From Balaenoptera acutorostrata (Eukaryota > Chordata > Mammalia > Artiodactyla > Balaenopteridae), in contig NC_080064.1 of the NCBI RefSeq assembly GCF_949987535.1, forward strand, positions 127,190,708 through 127,254,707: a stretch of DNA of 64,000 nt. Reading direction: 5' to 3'. How positions within the stretch are numbered: position 1 is the stretch's first letter; each line of letters opens with the position of its first letter. A model generated the notes under the pieces. That model was not told the DNA's origin. It was given only the letters and a program-made list of their open reading frames with translations, and searched no databases. The translations under genes and the position numbers were made by a program. Positions 11,898 to 23,320 of this stretch are shown one piece after another.

Positions 11898-12924
11898 TCT
11901 GTTTCCTCACTTGCAGATTAGAGGAGATAATTCCTGTTTTATCTTTCTCACAGAATTACTGAAAACCAAATGAAATGCCAGAATCCCAGAACTTGAAGCT
12001 CCCAGGCCCACGTTCTTGCTACTGCACCATGATGCTATCAATAGACACGAAAACATTGAAAGGCGTAAGCAGCCCTAAAAACGTAGAGCAGTATTATTGG
12101 AAGTGAGGAGTCTGGAGCCCTAGATTCTGCTTCAGTTGCATCTGCTCCACACCTGCAGGCTTTCTCTCTATAGCCCTGCGCGCAGGAGCTCAGGAAGAGT
12201 CTGAAGGGGAGCGAATCAAGGCTAACAGGGGAAGCAGACCCCCGTCCCCTGGGAGGCAGTTGGTCCCATGTATGTTGCAGAGGAGAGCATGAGACTGGAG
12301 GTGGAAGCTCCATCCTATTATATTCCACTCATCCCTTCTAGCCTGCTCTCCGGAGTACGTGTCCCAGACCTAGTCAATGAACAGGAGCTGTGTGATCGGA
12401 ACCTGGGATACTGCAGGTAGCCTCCCAGCTTCTCAGCAGTATGGCTTACATGGGAGTGAGGCTGGGATTCCTGGGTCTTGCATTGAGGGGTTTCCTCTGT
12501 CTGTCTCCTACTTCTGCACTCTCCTCATCAAAGGCTCCATCTCCACCTCCCCTGCTTGCCGTCTCCTCCTCCTCTTCCTCCTGACTCACTCTCATTGGTC
12601 CTTCAACCAAGTTGCCTATCCTCTGAGGTCCTCCTTCTTCAGCCTCAGTATCACAGTGATCTCAAGAAAAGGCAACCACCCCTCGCCATGCACATTTGTG
12701 AAGTACTGGGTTTTGGCACCTTTCATAACAACAGCCACTGCATCTACCTTGTCTCTCTTAGAATGAGAGTTGTCATAGAGTGGAGACCATGATTAAGCCT
12801 AGAGGCGTTAGAATACAGAGAGATCACTCATCTTAACCAGCCTCAGATTCATAAGATTGCAGAGCTAAAAGGAACTAACAAGGTCTAGTCTAACCAGCCA
12901 CTGGAAACAAATTCTAAGTATTAA

Positions 12925-13086
12925 AATTAACGTATCTGAAGTCACGCAGCTGGACAGTAGCAGAGGTGAAATTTGAAGCCAGGACTCTTGACTACTGGTC
13001 CAGTACTTTTTCACTATGTCATACTATCCTGGTCCGAATACTTAGTTCTAGCTCCATAACTATGGATAAATGAGTCCCCTGTGACT
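12925..13086 (+). repeat. Local direct duplication, copy 2
   Basis: The partner of 11745-11897, about 1.18 kb downstream. It shares AAATTTGAAGCCAGGACTCT and ATGGATAAATGAGTCCCCT, with scattered substitutions and small indels. Confidence 0.75.
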
Positions 13087-13194
13087 CATTTAGAAAAGTA
13101 TCCCTGAACATAGGAAACAATAGCTCCCAGGCAGCCCACTTTGGAAGTCCAAGAAGCTCTGACCCAATACATTTATTTTATTTTTGGATTGTCT

Positions 13195-13325
13195 CTGCTC
13201 ACTAGAAAGTAAACTCCATGAGGGTGAGGATTTTTGTCTGTTTTGTTCATTGCTGTGTCCCTATTACCTAGAATAGTGCTTGCAAATGGCAGGTGCTCAA
13301 TAAATATTCATTGAACAAATTAATA
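13195..13325 (+). repeat. L2 LINE 3' end
   Basis: AGTAAACTCCATGAGGGTGA, TTGTTCATTGCTGTGTCCC and CAGGTGCTCAATAAATATTC are the standard landmarks of the L2 3' end. Confidence 0.85.
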
Positions 13326-13849
13326 ATTGGTCTTCTTTCTAGCCCTTGGGGCCTTTTGAGAGTCTGATCCTCTTCATCATCTATATGATAGCACCTCAAG
13401 ATTCAAGACAGCTGGCATGTCCCTGAGTCTTCTTCCTCCCTCCCTAAGTACTGACAGTCCCTTGAACATTATATGAAGAATATCCAGACCTTTTGCCATC
13501 TTGGGGTGTTCTCTGAAGTGCTCCAGAATCACAAAACAGCAAGGGGGAACACCTGAAAATTTTCCTAGCTAGTCCCTGTTCTCGTTTTACAGACAAGAAT
13601 TTGGAAGCCCATAAAGGTACAGTGGCTATGTTAGAAGGAGAGGCCTGGGCTCAGAGCTTTATTCAGTAGCAGGTAGGCCAACATCAGAAACAGCTGAGAT
13701 AAGCTCCATGATGCAGAAACTTTGTAGGTAAAAACAATCCCACACCAATGTATTTCCCATCTTTTTGATGCTATTCCTGTGAGTAGCAAAAACAGGCGTC
13801 TCCAAAAAGAAACCAACCACTATGGCTTTCCATGCAATCAGACTTTTTA

Positions 13850-14110
13850 TTCATTCAACAAGCACTGCTGACAGGTCAGTGTGTGCTATGAACTGTGCTG
13901 GGCTTTGAGGCTACAAAATTGGGAAAAATAAGTTTCTACACACTTGACACTTACAGTCTAGTGGAGAAACCCGAGCAAACAAACAAGATGGCCACGGTGA
14001 TAGAGGGGCAGAGTTGACAGGGAACAGAGAGGGAGGAGCCCCAAAGTCATTGTCAGGGAGACGGGGAAGGCTTCCTGGAGGAGGAGGTAGCATTTGAGCA
14101 CCAACAAGCC
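13850..14110 (+). repeat. Ancient dispersed repeat (unnamed, copy A)
   Basis: TTCATTCAACAAGCACTG, CTGTGCTGGGCTTTGAGG, ACACTTACAGTCTAGTGGAG and GGAAGGCTTCCTGGAGGAG match an old mammalian interspersed repeat. The same family recurs at about 15630, 17610, 32730, 40425, 51460 and 58440. Confidence 0.6.
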
Positions 14111-15324
14111 CCACCAACACATGCCTGGTCTGGGTTTGCCACTGGTTTCAGATTGAACCCTGATACATATAAGATGAGCCGCTGGCAGAGGGGGCTGTAG
14201 GGCTCGTCTTATCCAGACTAGCAAATCCCCTGGGCTACTCTTCCTGTGGACACCATCAGCCAGGCTTGTGTTGCCCCAGAAATAGCACAGTATGTTCTTT
14301 CAGCCAAAGAATTGAACAGCCCTGTTGCTTTCTCATGCAGCTGCAAGTTGGGCTGTCCTACTTTGGAGATGAAGGTTAAGAGGCTGGACTCTTCCACGAT
14401 GCAGAGCAGGGCGGCAGCCTCCCTACCACCACTGCCAGGGCCCCCTCGAAGGCAGGATGTGATGAAGGCCATGCAGGATGCGGGGCAGGGTGGAGGCAGA
14501 TTTCTCCAAACCCTTTTGGAGGACTGCTTTAAATGAGCAGGAAAGAGAGGTGTAGAGCACACACGTGTCTGACACCCTACAGCAGAGCCACACTCTTCTT
14601 AGCTAGAAAATAACCTTTCTAGTAGTGACTAGGATATTCCAGGAGCAGAACTGCTACCTACCCACTGCATCCGCCTCCCCACCAAACCTTCAAGTGGGCA
14701 GATCCCATGTTCATTCTTTCATCCACTGCACAATCCACTGCCAGCATGAGACTCCTAAGAGTTGCCCCTGTCCTGGAGAGAGAAGGCTGACTTGCTGGGA
14801 AAGAGCAGAGACCACAATCAGGTGAGAGAACTGGCCCCAGCTGGATTGCCGCCTGGGAGGATTTGGATTGGACAGTGAAAGTGAATATGCAAATTAGACT
14901 CCAGACATTGTTAGTGCCTAGAGACTGTGATTATAAATCTGGGAAGCCAGACAGCAGCATTACAGAGCTCTGGGCCTTCAGGAAATGATAGGACAACTAA
15001 TAAATCTGACCAGAGGAGGGAGAGAGGCGCCATCGTCTCTGCTCCAGGGTGGGCTGAGGAAACTGACCTGCAGAAGGCCTCTGTCCTTTGCTAGGATGCT
15101 GATGCTGAATAAGTCATAGGGTGTGCCTCAGTTTCCCTTACTGCAAACAGTGGGCGAAGTTGCCGATTGTTAGGAAACAGCTGAGGTTTCTAAGAAAATA
15201 CTTGATGATAAAACACAACAAAGAAGACTTTTTTTTTTTTTGGCAAGATTTGTATCAGTCCTGACCACTGGTCTGTAGCATGGAGAGGAGAGGAAGTGTC
15301 CTGAAGTTTACAGAATGGTTTCCC

Positions 15325-15490
15325 ATCATCCTATTCGCTCTCAAAACAGCCCTGTGAGGCAGGTATCATTACTAATGCCTCCATTTTCCAGATGAAGAGA
15401 CGATGGCTTAGAGATACCAGGCAGCTTGACTTGCTCAAAGTTCACGGCTAACCCACAGCAGAGCTGTGGCTGCAATCTGGCCTTCGGACA
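15325..15490 (-). repeat. MIR SINE
   Basis: CAGCCCTGTGAGGCAGGTAT, CCATTTTCCAGATGAAGAG and CTTGACTTGCTCAAAGTTCA follow the MIR reverse complement. Confidence 0.8.
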
Positions 15491-15629
15491 CGAAAGCCCA
15501 GGCTACCTCTGTAAGTGAAAGTAGCTAAATTAGAGGCGCATTGAGTGTCTACAAAGCGGAAATCTTCATGTACTAGCAATGCTCCCTTGACATCGAAGGC
15601 TGGGCCAGTGAGCAGGCAGAATGCTCATA

Positions 15630-15800
15630 AAGGGCTCACCCACCGTGGTCCAACAGATATGTATGATATGCCCACTGGGGCAATGACATATAAGGTGCAC
15701 AGAGACAGTCTCTGCCCTCATGGTCTCTAGTGCAACAGAGAGATAAGTCAACATGCAATTACATCACAGTCAGACAAATACTTGATGGGGCAAGTGCCCC
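15630..15800 (+). repeat. Ancient dispersed repeat (same family as 13850)
   Basis: TCTGCCCTCATGGTCTCTAG, GAGAGATAAGTCAACATGC and ACTTGATGGGGCAAGTGCC correspond to the 5' part of the family. Confidence 0.5.
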
Positions 15801-17390
15801 ATCACAAGCAGAGGTTTGGGGACATGGAAATCTCGTGAGTTTTACTCCAGTTATTGAGCAAGACACCCCATTTCCCTGCATATCCTAACAGCATCAAACA
15901 ACTGAAGGAAAGGAGTTGGAATACTGCTACCTGTGCATTTTCCATGTAGCTTTGAAACCACTTTGTCTAAGACAGAGTTTCTTAAAACTCTTTCAATTGA
16001 GTGTTTACTATGTGCTGGAAGCTGGGCCCCTACAGGTTACTCAAAAAATTTGTTAAACAAATAGATGCAGGAACTTCACAAACACTCTGCAAGGAAGGCA
16101 TGTTTCTCCCCATTTTACAGAAGAGGAAAGCGTGTTCCTACGAGGAGGTGATGGGAGGTGCACATCCATGTGGGGCCTGGTAAGGGGTGACCTACAGATG
16201 AGTGGCAGCCACGTCTGGTTGTCCTAGCTGCTTCTAGAGGCAGTCCATGACAGCATGCATTGCCTTCTGCATCCACATTGGTGCATGCAAAGCCGTACAA
16301 GCCAGGGACAGACTGCAAGTGCCCCCCACTCTGTTGGAGGGAGACTGCTCCGGGCTGGACGGGGTAGAGAAGGGGAGGGGGCAGGCTGACAGGTGCTGAG
16401 CTGGGTCCACAAAAATGTGGTGCTCTCTGCACTCCTGGCAAGACGTGCCGACTGTGAGAGGTCCTGGGTTTCCCTGCTCTGAGCACAGTTCCCCTGTGAG
16501 CAGACTGGCTACGAGGGTGATTGGCACAGTGGCAGACGGCCCTGCTCTGTCCTGGGGCATGTCTGCATGGAAGGGGACTGCTGCCTTGTAGAGGTCTATA
16601 CCCAGGTAGGTCACTAGGGGATGCTGTGCAATGGAAAATAATTGGTAGTGGGTGGACGGGTCAGACTGCACTGAAATGAGGCTCTAGAGTCCAGAACAAC
16701 TTGGGTCTATTTCAGCTTGGGACTATGTCCCCAGAAACCCACTTCCAAACTGGAATTTCCCAGATGTCTGGGTCTTTTGCATGGCCTCACCCAGGCCTGG
16801 GAAGACTGCATAACTGAGGCTAGGACACGGGGCAGCAGCAGAAGCCTTAAGTCCACGGAGAGGCACTTGCTGAGTACCGGGTACTGAGCTACAGTACATT
16901 GGCCCTCTCTTCAAGGGTACTGGGGTCTAGCTGGGACAAGTGGGAGACTATTTTTATATGAGGACTGACCATAAGACAAAGAAACTGGTTTTGTTTGTGA
17001 TTTGAAGCATCATTATCATTCCTTTAGGTTTGTGTATAATCTTGTTTATTTCAACCAAATTATAAGTTCCCCAAGGGTGCAGCCTTGTCTTCTAAGTCTC
17101 TGACCCCAGAGTTCTAACACATGAAGGCATTCTAGGCCTTTTTCTATGGAATGATGTATGGGCAACTAGTTGCATAAAGTAGGTTCATCTTAAATCTACT
17201 GAGTCCCACAGGCCTAGAACAATGGATTGACGGAAGAGTTACCTGGAAAGGAATTGTGCTTATACCCTGAGTGAGGCAGGGAGACACGCTCCAGGATCAA
17301 ACATGCATAGCACAGGGCTTCTCAGGTCAAGGAGCTCAGTCCATGAGGGACATGGCTTGGCCAACAGCACCAGAGGCCAAAGAGCCCAGT
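15800..17390. other. Mostly unannotated intronic stretch
   Basis: A short MIR fragment (CTCCCCATTTTACAGAAGAG) lies at about 16085-16135 and a weak L2-like piece at about 17035-17150. The open frames at 16115-16671 have no family features. I see nothing else. Confidence 0.45.
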
Positions 17391-17394
17391 GGTT

Positions 17395-17605
17395 ACGGTA
17401 GACTCTGGAGCCAAGATCATTTGGGTTCAAAGCCCAGCTCAAAAGTGCTGTGAGATCTTAGACAATCAGTTAATTTCTTTATGTCTGAATTTCCTCATCT
17501 GTTAGTGGCCATAATAACAGTGCCTAGTTCATACGGTTGTTGTGAGGATTAAATGTGTTAAGAGATATGAAGTATCTGGGAACACATAAGTGCTAGCTAT
17601 TAACA
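17395..17605 (+). repeat. Near full-length MIR SINE
   Basis: GACTCTGGAGCCAAGATCAT, GGGTTCAAAGCCCAGCTC, TTCCTCATCTGTTAGTGGC, GTTGTTGTGAGGATTAAATG and a GTGCTAGCTATTA end run in the correct MIR order. Confidence 0.88.
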
Positions 17606-17609
17606 CATG

Positions 17610-18065
17610 GAAGAGGCTGGGGCAGTGGAAGGGAGGGACACCGAATCCAGGCTGGGGGAGGGTGCCAGGGAAGGCTCTCTGGGGAGATACATCCTGGCTG
17701 GGAACTGCACGTAATTTGGTGTGGCTCTGGCTGAGGGACCAAGGAGGGACAGGCAGATGAGATGGATAAGAGACGCCTCTGGTCCCCTAAGCAGGGAAGG
17801 TTTAGCGTAACTTGCTAAGGAGTTTGAATTTTATCTCGAAGGGCATGGGGAACTGTAGGAGACTTTTAAGTAGGAGGGGGTGACCTGATCAGATTGATAG
17901 TCTGAGGTTCTCACTCTGACCGTGATGCAGAGGATGGCTGGTAGAGGGGAAGAGTGTGGAGATGGGAGGCAGGGAGGCCAGTAAGGAGGCCATGGCATTA
18001 AGGCAGGTGAGAAGCTGAGGCTTGCACTAAAGGAGTGGGGATGGAGAGAAGAGGGCAGACAGATC
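17610..18065 (+). repeat. Ancient dispersed repeat (same family as 13850)
   Basis: The text GCCAGGGAAGGCTCTCTGGGG, TAAGGAGTTTGAATTTTATC, GGGTGACCTGATCAGATTGA and GGAGGCCAGTAAGGAGGCCA is typical of the central part of the family, here purine-rich and diverged. Confidence 0.55.
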
Positions 18066-18528
18066 CGAGAAAGATGAGTTAAGTAAGTCATGTTAAACAA
18101 CAAGACTGGCAGATACTAAAACACCAACAATAATAATATGTATGGAGCCTTTAACCAGGTCCCATGCTAAACAGTTGGCATGGATCATCTCATTTAGTCC
18201 TTACCCACATCCTACAAACCTCATAGGGGTGCGGGGTGGTGGAGGGATGGGGAAAGAACAGATGTCCACAGGGACTGGAGGACAGATAAGACACAACCTA
18301 CTAGCCTACCTTTGATGAAAATAAAAAAGGAGATTTTATCAAGGAGTAAGTAATGATAAGGCAGCCAAAACAGCTGACAAAAGTCACCAGTGAAATCCTG
18401 AACCCGAATCAGTGGGTCCAGTAACCAGGGTTCCCAAGGAATAAAGGGATTGGCAGGTCTCTACTGTTAAGTATTCAGGAAATAAATACCAAAACGTAAA
18501 ATTGCCCGACAGTCTGCAGTCTGTCAAA

Positions 18529-18531
<3 letters not shown>

Positions 18532-18587
<56 letters not shown>

Positions 18588-18589
18588 GG

Positions 18590-18620
<31 letters not shown>
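18532..18620. repeat. (TG)n(AG)n compound microsatellite
   Basis: About 35 bases of TG dinucleotides run directly into about 54 bases of AG dinucleotides with a short GGGAGGG interruption. The open frames through it on both strands (Cys-Val, Glu-Arg, Leu-Ser and His-Thr repeats) are artefacts of the repeat. Confidence 0.97.
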
Positions 18621-18626
<6 letters not shown>

Positions 18627-20097
18627 TTTTCACAGATCCACGCATGCTCCGGCATTTGGATGGGAAGAAAGAGCTGTGTGTAAGAGGGGGTCTAGGAATG
18701 GGTCTCATCCTCCTTATGAATGATCTTGATGTGGGTGTCACAGGAATGAAATCAACAGATGGCAATAAATTTGTAGGAAATGAAAGAGACAGATTTAAAT
18801 CCAGGATCACAGGAACCCTTAAACTGCTTCTATGCAAGGGAGGCATATGAACATTAAATATTTCCTGAAGGATTAGCTCAGTTCTGAAAGGTGGGAGGCA
18901 GGGACAGGGAGGAGGAGGCTGGCTGTCCTCATGATGGAGCAGGAAGAATCAGAGAGTAATGGGGCGGGCGGAGACGGGAGCAGAGAGAGGTCTCCCATTC
19001 ATCTTAAGCTGTACTGGCTCTTGACAGACAGGGAGTGGGTGGCTGTTTATTTCTCAAACCTCAGCTATTTTCTTCAGCAACAAGGTGTAAACTAACTCTG
19101 CTCAGGGCAAAATCTTCTGCTGCAAAGGGGAAAAATCACATCAAAGGTATAGAGCCCACAGGGGGAGGAGGGACCTTCCAGGGAGGCCCCCCTCTCAGTT
19201 CTCCACAATGGTATACCTCTCCCAGAGGCTCCCCTAGGAATTCATTCATCTTTCCATAAAAGAAAGCAACTCCCTCTTCCAACCCCCTGCCTAGGAAAGG
19301 AAGAAGTTTGGGGTTTCTTTGAAAGAGCCAGAGATGGGGTGGGTGTTAGGGGGACTCAACACCTGCCAGGCTTGACTATCATTTGAAAGGTACACATCAG
19401 CCCCCAGTTCCTTGGATCTCAAACTTTGCCAGAGAAGACAGGTGGGAGGAGGCCCTCAGGTTGGGTTGAGTCCATTCTAGTCAAAGTGAAGGATGTGCCC
19501 CCCGGGACAAAAAAATCCGACCCGTTGTCTGACATCCCCAGGGTGCCAAGGACTGCGGTCATCACCAAACCTGCCTCAGACTCGCATCTCTGCCATCAAG
19601 GTTGTTCCTATCATGCTCGTCTCTCCAAGTCAGAGGGGCCTCCTAGACATGGAACTGAGGCAAGATCTTACGCTCTGGATGATTTTCCACCTGCCCAGCC
19701 TGTCTGAACGGCAAAAAATATCATTCCAGGACACATGTGGCATCCTGCCTTCCAGGGCATCCTGCAGGTTGGTACCAGGTGCCAGCTTGGCATCAGTGCT
19801 TTGCCCGGGCTTTCAAAGGAAAAGAGGGCTTCTCAATGGGCAAAGGGGGTGTGTGGAAGGGCCTGTGTGGTACAGGACATTCACCTGCTCTGCGCTGTGT
19901 GGAGGAAGAGTCAGATGTCTCCGCCAATTCCCTTCCAGCTGCTTCATGAGTTTAAGAGAGGCCACAAAGCATCATCTTAGCGAAAGTCAGCAGAATGTCC
20001 AGTCCTGGGTCTGTATATGATCAAAGACAAGCTCAAGTCTGACACATTTGTGGCACCCAATGGGGCCCATCTATGCAAGTTTTCCAAATGAAAGGGG
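18621..20097. other. Unannotated intronic stretch
   Basis: I see no recognisable gene or repeat family. A 175-codon open frame at 19493-20020 has no domain, no strong start and no splice context, so I treat it as chance. Confidence 0.45.
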
Positions 20098-20222
20098 ATT
20101 GACTCTTTTTCTTGGTTGGCTGCACATTAAAGCTGATGCTCAAATTCAGGACCCAGAAGGCCAGTGGGATGGTAAAGTGGACAAACAGTGCAAAATGAGT
20201 CAGAGGACACTTTGTTAGCCTA
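20098..20222 (+). repeat. Local direct duplication, copy 1
   Basis: It resembles 20645-20767. Shared landmarks are GCACATTAA, CATTCAGRACCCA in near form, GTGGACAAACAG and GAGTC..GG.GGACA. Confidence 0.7.
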
Positions 20223-20400
20223 TGTCTGCACCCTTCTGGCCTTGGGCAACTCACACCACTTCTGAGTCTTTGTTTCTTCATTTGCAAGAGAAATGATACC
20301 TTCTCTACCTTTAGTCTCGTAGTTACTCTGAGAAGCAAAACAAATGTTATGAGCCAAAGCACTTTGTAAGCTTTTATTACCAAAATGAAGGATGGTTATT
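20223..20400 (+). repeat. MIR SINE fragment
   Basis: TTCTGGCCTTGGGCAACTCA, TTTGTTTCTTCATTTGCAAG and AAAGCACTTTGTAAGCTTTTA follow MIR order. Confidence 0.65.
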
Positions 20401-20644
20401 AGTAACATGGCTTGGAAGGGCCAGAATCTTCCCTGAGGACAATTCAGGGGAGTGCTTTAGGCCTTCAGTTCAATGGACTAATGTCTCAGAGTTACTGCCA
20501 CTGCCATTTTGTTGACAAGGCTTTTGACCTCAAGGGCCAATTTCTACCTTCTTCATTCAGGGTTTTATGGCATCTGGGAGCACAAAGCATTGGGTTTATT
20601 GAGGATCCTGTCTGAGTCACTTTTTCTACCTCTGAATTAACCTT

Positions 20645-20767
20645 ATTGATTATTGGGTCAGGGGTGGCACATTAAGCTGGCACTCACATTCAGAACCCAT
20701 AAGGCCAATAGGATGGCAAAGTGGACAAACAGCGGGGAGTGAGTCTCGGGGGACATCTCCGTCAACC
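20645..20767 (+). repeat. Local direct duplication, copy 2
   Basis: The partner of 20098-20222, same orientation, about 0.55 kb away. GGCAAAGTGGACAAACAG aligns with GGTAAAGTGGACAAACAG. Confidence 0.7.
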
Positions 20768-21639
20768 TCTCAGCAGAGGCAAAGGGCCTCCTGAGCATTG
20801 GTGTTCATTTCATTTTGGCTCGTGGGGCCTGGAATTTTCCTGGGCTTCCTCTTCTAGAAGCATTAGTTCCTTAGCCTTCCCCAGCATTCAGTGCTCAGGC
20901 TCAGTTTACGACTTTGTGATAATGACCTACAGTTCCTCTTTGCAGGTTTCATCCCCTGCCACCAAGCACACACACAAAGCCATCAGCGTTCCTAGAAATT
21001 CTAAGCTCATAAGCTAATTCCAGGCCTTTGAGCTCGGAGTCTGGTTCTCACCCGCCTGGGGTTTAAGCGAGACCACATCTAGGGGGAGATGAGCAGAGAG
21101 GTGGTCAGGAAAGAACAAAGTGCAGCTTCGCAAGCCATCAGTGGACACGGGGAAGGCTGTGTGTGAGGTGAGGACAGCCAGCAAAGCCCTAGGGGTTGCT
21201 GAAGGTAACAGCTGGCATCTCTTACTGGAACTCTGTGGTTCCAGAGATAAGAAGCAGGTGCAATGCCGGCAAAATAACACCCAGGTGGGAATCAGTGAGC
21301 AGGAGGCCTGGGGAAGTCCGCTCGTGGCTGCTGCCCGCCCAGGCCAGATCTCATCTGAGAACAGAGTCCAGGGGTGAGCGAGTTAGACCCAATAAGGATG
21401 CTTTAGGGAACAGGCACAATTCTGCCCGGAGAAGGCTGGATGAAAAGGCGACTTAATGGTGGTTGTCAACTGGTTTTTACGCATCTATAGAGTTCTCCCT
21501 CCTCTGGGTGAGCTCCCTGACCACGAAGCTTATGCTGGACCCAGCACAATGCCAAGTACCAAGGTGCTCAAAACACCAGCTGGCTGATCCAGCTGGATAA
21601 AGGGCTTTTACACAACCACAGCAGGTTTTTCTTCACGGT

Positions 21640-21975
21640 ATGAAACACTTCCCAGCACAGTTCCTGGCACACACCAGGTATTCAGTAAATTTTTGTCCAT
21701 CTAGTTATTTGTTCATCCGTTTAAAAAACATGTAACAAAAACATAGTGCCTGCAACGCCTCAGGCGCTATAACCAAGCACTTTATAAACTCATTTCATCT
21801 TCCTAACAACTTCATGATGTAGGAACTATTATTACTCCCTTTTATGAATGGGGAAGCAGAGGCACAGAGAGGTTAAGCTACCTGAAGCTACACAGCAAGC
21901 AAGTGGTGGAGGCAGGATTTGAACCTATGTGCAGAGGCTGCAAGGTCCATGCTTTTTTAACACTACATTGCCTTC
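21640..21975. repeat. MIR 3' end (plus) followed by MIR (minus)
   Basis: TTCCTGGCACACACCAGGTA is a plus-strand MIR/L2 end at 21661-21705. From about 21740 the order reverses: CACTTTATAAACTCATTTCA, GGAAGCAGAGGCACAGAGAG, GGCAGGATTTGAACCTATG. Confidence 0.8.
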
Positions 21976-22404
21976 AGTCAAAGAGGAATGAAGGGCGATT
22001 TTCAGTGACCAGTGGCTCTGAAAGCCATGCCCTTCTCCACTGCAGCACACTCTTCCTGTTAATCTAAGGCTTCATCTTTAACAACACCAACTACAACAAT
22101 GATTCTCTAACTCTGTGGTCCACCCACGTAGAAGCCCCAGATGAACACAAGGGAAGATGTGAGGGGTCTAGAGAGCTGGTAACACAAAGAATTCAAATCT
22201 TGGATACTATTCTTTCAAGAGTGGTTTTTTTGGCTTACAGATAAATCCTGAAATACCTTTCATATGTGTGCAGTTTGGTAAGAGTGCTTGCAATAGTTTT
22301 GTTATCAGATGTTCAAATTACTTGCTGTTCCCAGCATTCTCAAGCCCTGCTTGGAATCTGAAGTTAACTTTTCTCTTTTAGGTGAAGCAATAATGTACTA
22401 ATAA

Positions 22405-22605
22405 TGGTGGCCAGGGCATAGATTTGGAGTCCTTTGAACCTGGCGTTAAATTCTGGTTCTAGCACTGTTACACGATCTTTCAAAAGCCTCGGTTTCTTTA
22501 TGAGTGAAATAGAGATAAGATGAATTTAAATGAACTTTAAATGAGGTATAATTTGTGTAAAACACCTAGCATCTCATGTTTGTCTTGTCCCCATTAGGTG
22601 ATGAA
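22405..22605 (+). repeat. MIR SINE
   Basis: TTGGAGTCCTTTGAACCTGG, TCTGGTTCTAGCACTGTTAC and GCCTCGGTTTCTTTATGAG are MIR landmarks. Confidence 0.75.
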
Positions 22606-22949
22606 ACAATGATGGTTATCTGAGTTAGGAAAGGACTTACCCTGACAGTCAAGTGGGTGAGACACAGCTCAGATTTCTGATGGGTACTAAATGGACATGA
22701 GGGACAGGACAATTCATTCTACCACTTGGAGTCAGGAGGCCCAGCTGACAATCGTGGTTCAGACCCTTTCTTCCCAATACAGTTGTCTATTAGGCTAGGC
22801 CATTCCTGTAGACTGTCGTTCCATTTTGGAGTGTGTTTCCCAGAGAAATGACAAGATTTCATAAAAAAAAATTAAATTCACTGAATTGAATTGCTATCAA
22901 AAGCACAGACAAAATTTTTAAAATAAACACAATCCTTCGAGGATCTCAA

Positions 22950-23320
22950 CTGGTCTGCCACTTAACTCCTTGTATGACTTTGGACAATTCCTTTTACCTC
23001 TTTTAACATCTGGGCTTTTTTTTTTTTTTTAAACCTGTAAAAAAAAATAAAAGAGTCAGACCCAGGAACTCCAGCATCTTTTCAGCTTCCAAAGTTCTAT
23101 CACTTTTTCTTTTACCAGCATCAGCTACCTAAAGCGAGCAATCAATTTGGAATCAGATGGCAACTGTGGCCACTTCCTCACTTAACCTGCCAGATCGCTT
23201 AAGCTTACGGAGCCTTGGTTTTCCCCTTGCTACATGGACAGTAATAGCATCTCTAAGAGTGAGCATGAAGTTCAACAGAAGTAACATACACGAAAGCATT
23301 TTTGTAAATGCTGAAGTGCT
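22950..23320 (+). repeat. Two diverged MIR fragments
   Basis: The first, at 22950-23110, has ACTTTGGACAATTCCTTTTA and a T tract. The second, at about 23145-23320, has CACTTCCTCACTTAACCTG and GGAGCCTTGGTTTTCC. Confidence 0.6.

Noticed and set aside
18475..18850. Frames of 104 and 123 codons with Cys-Val, Glu-Arg, Leu-Ser and His-Thr runs
   Set aside because: Created by the (TG)n(AG)n microsatellite.
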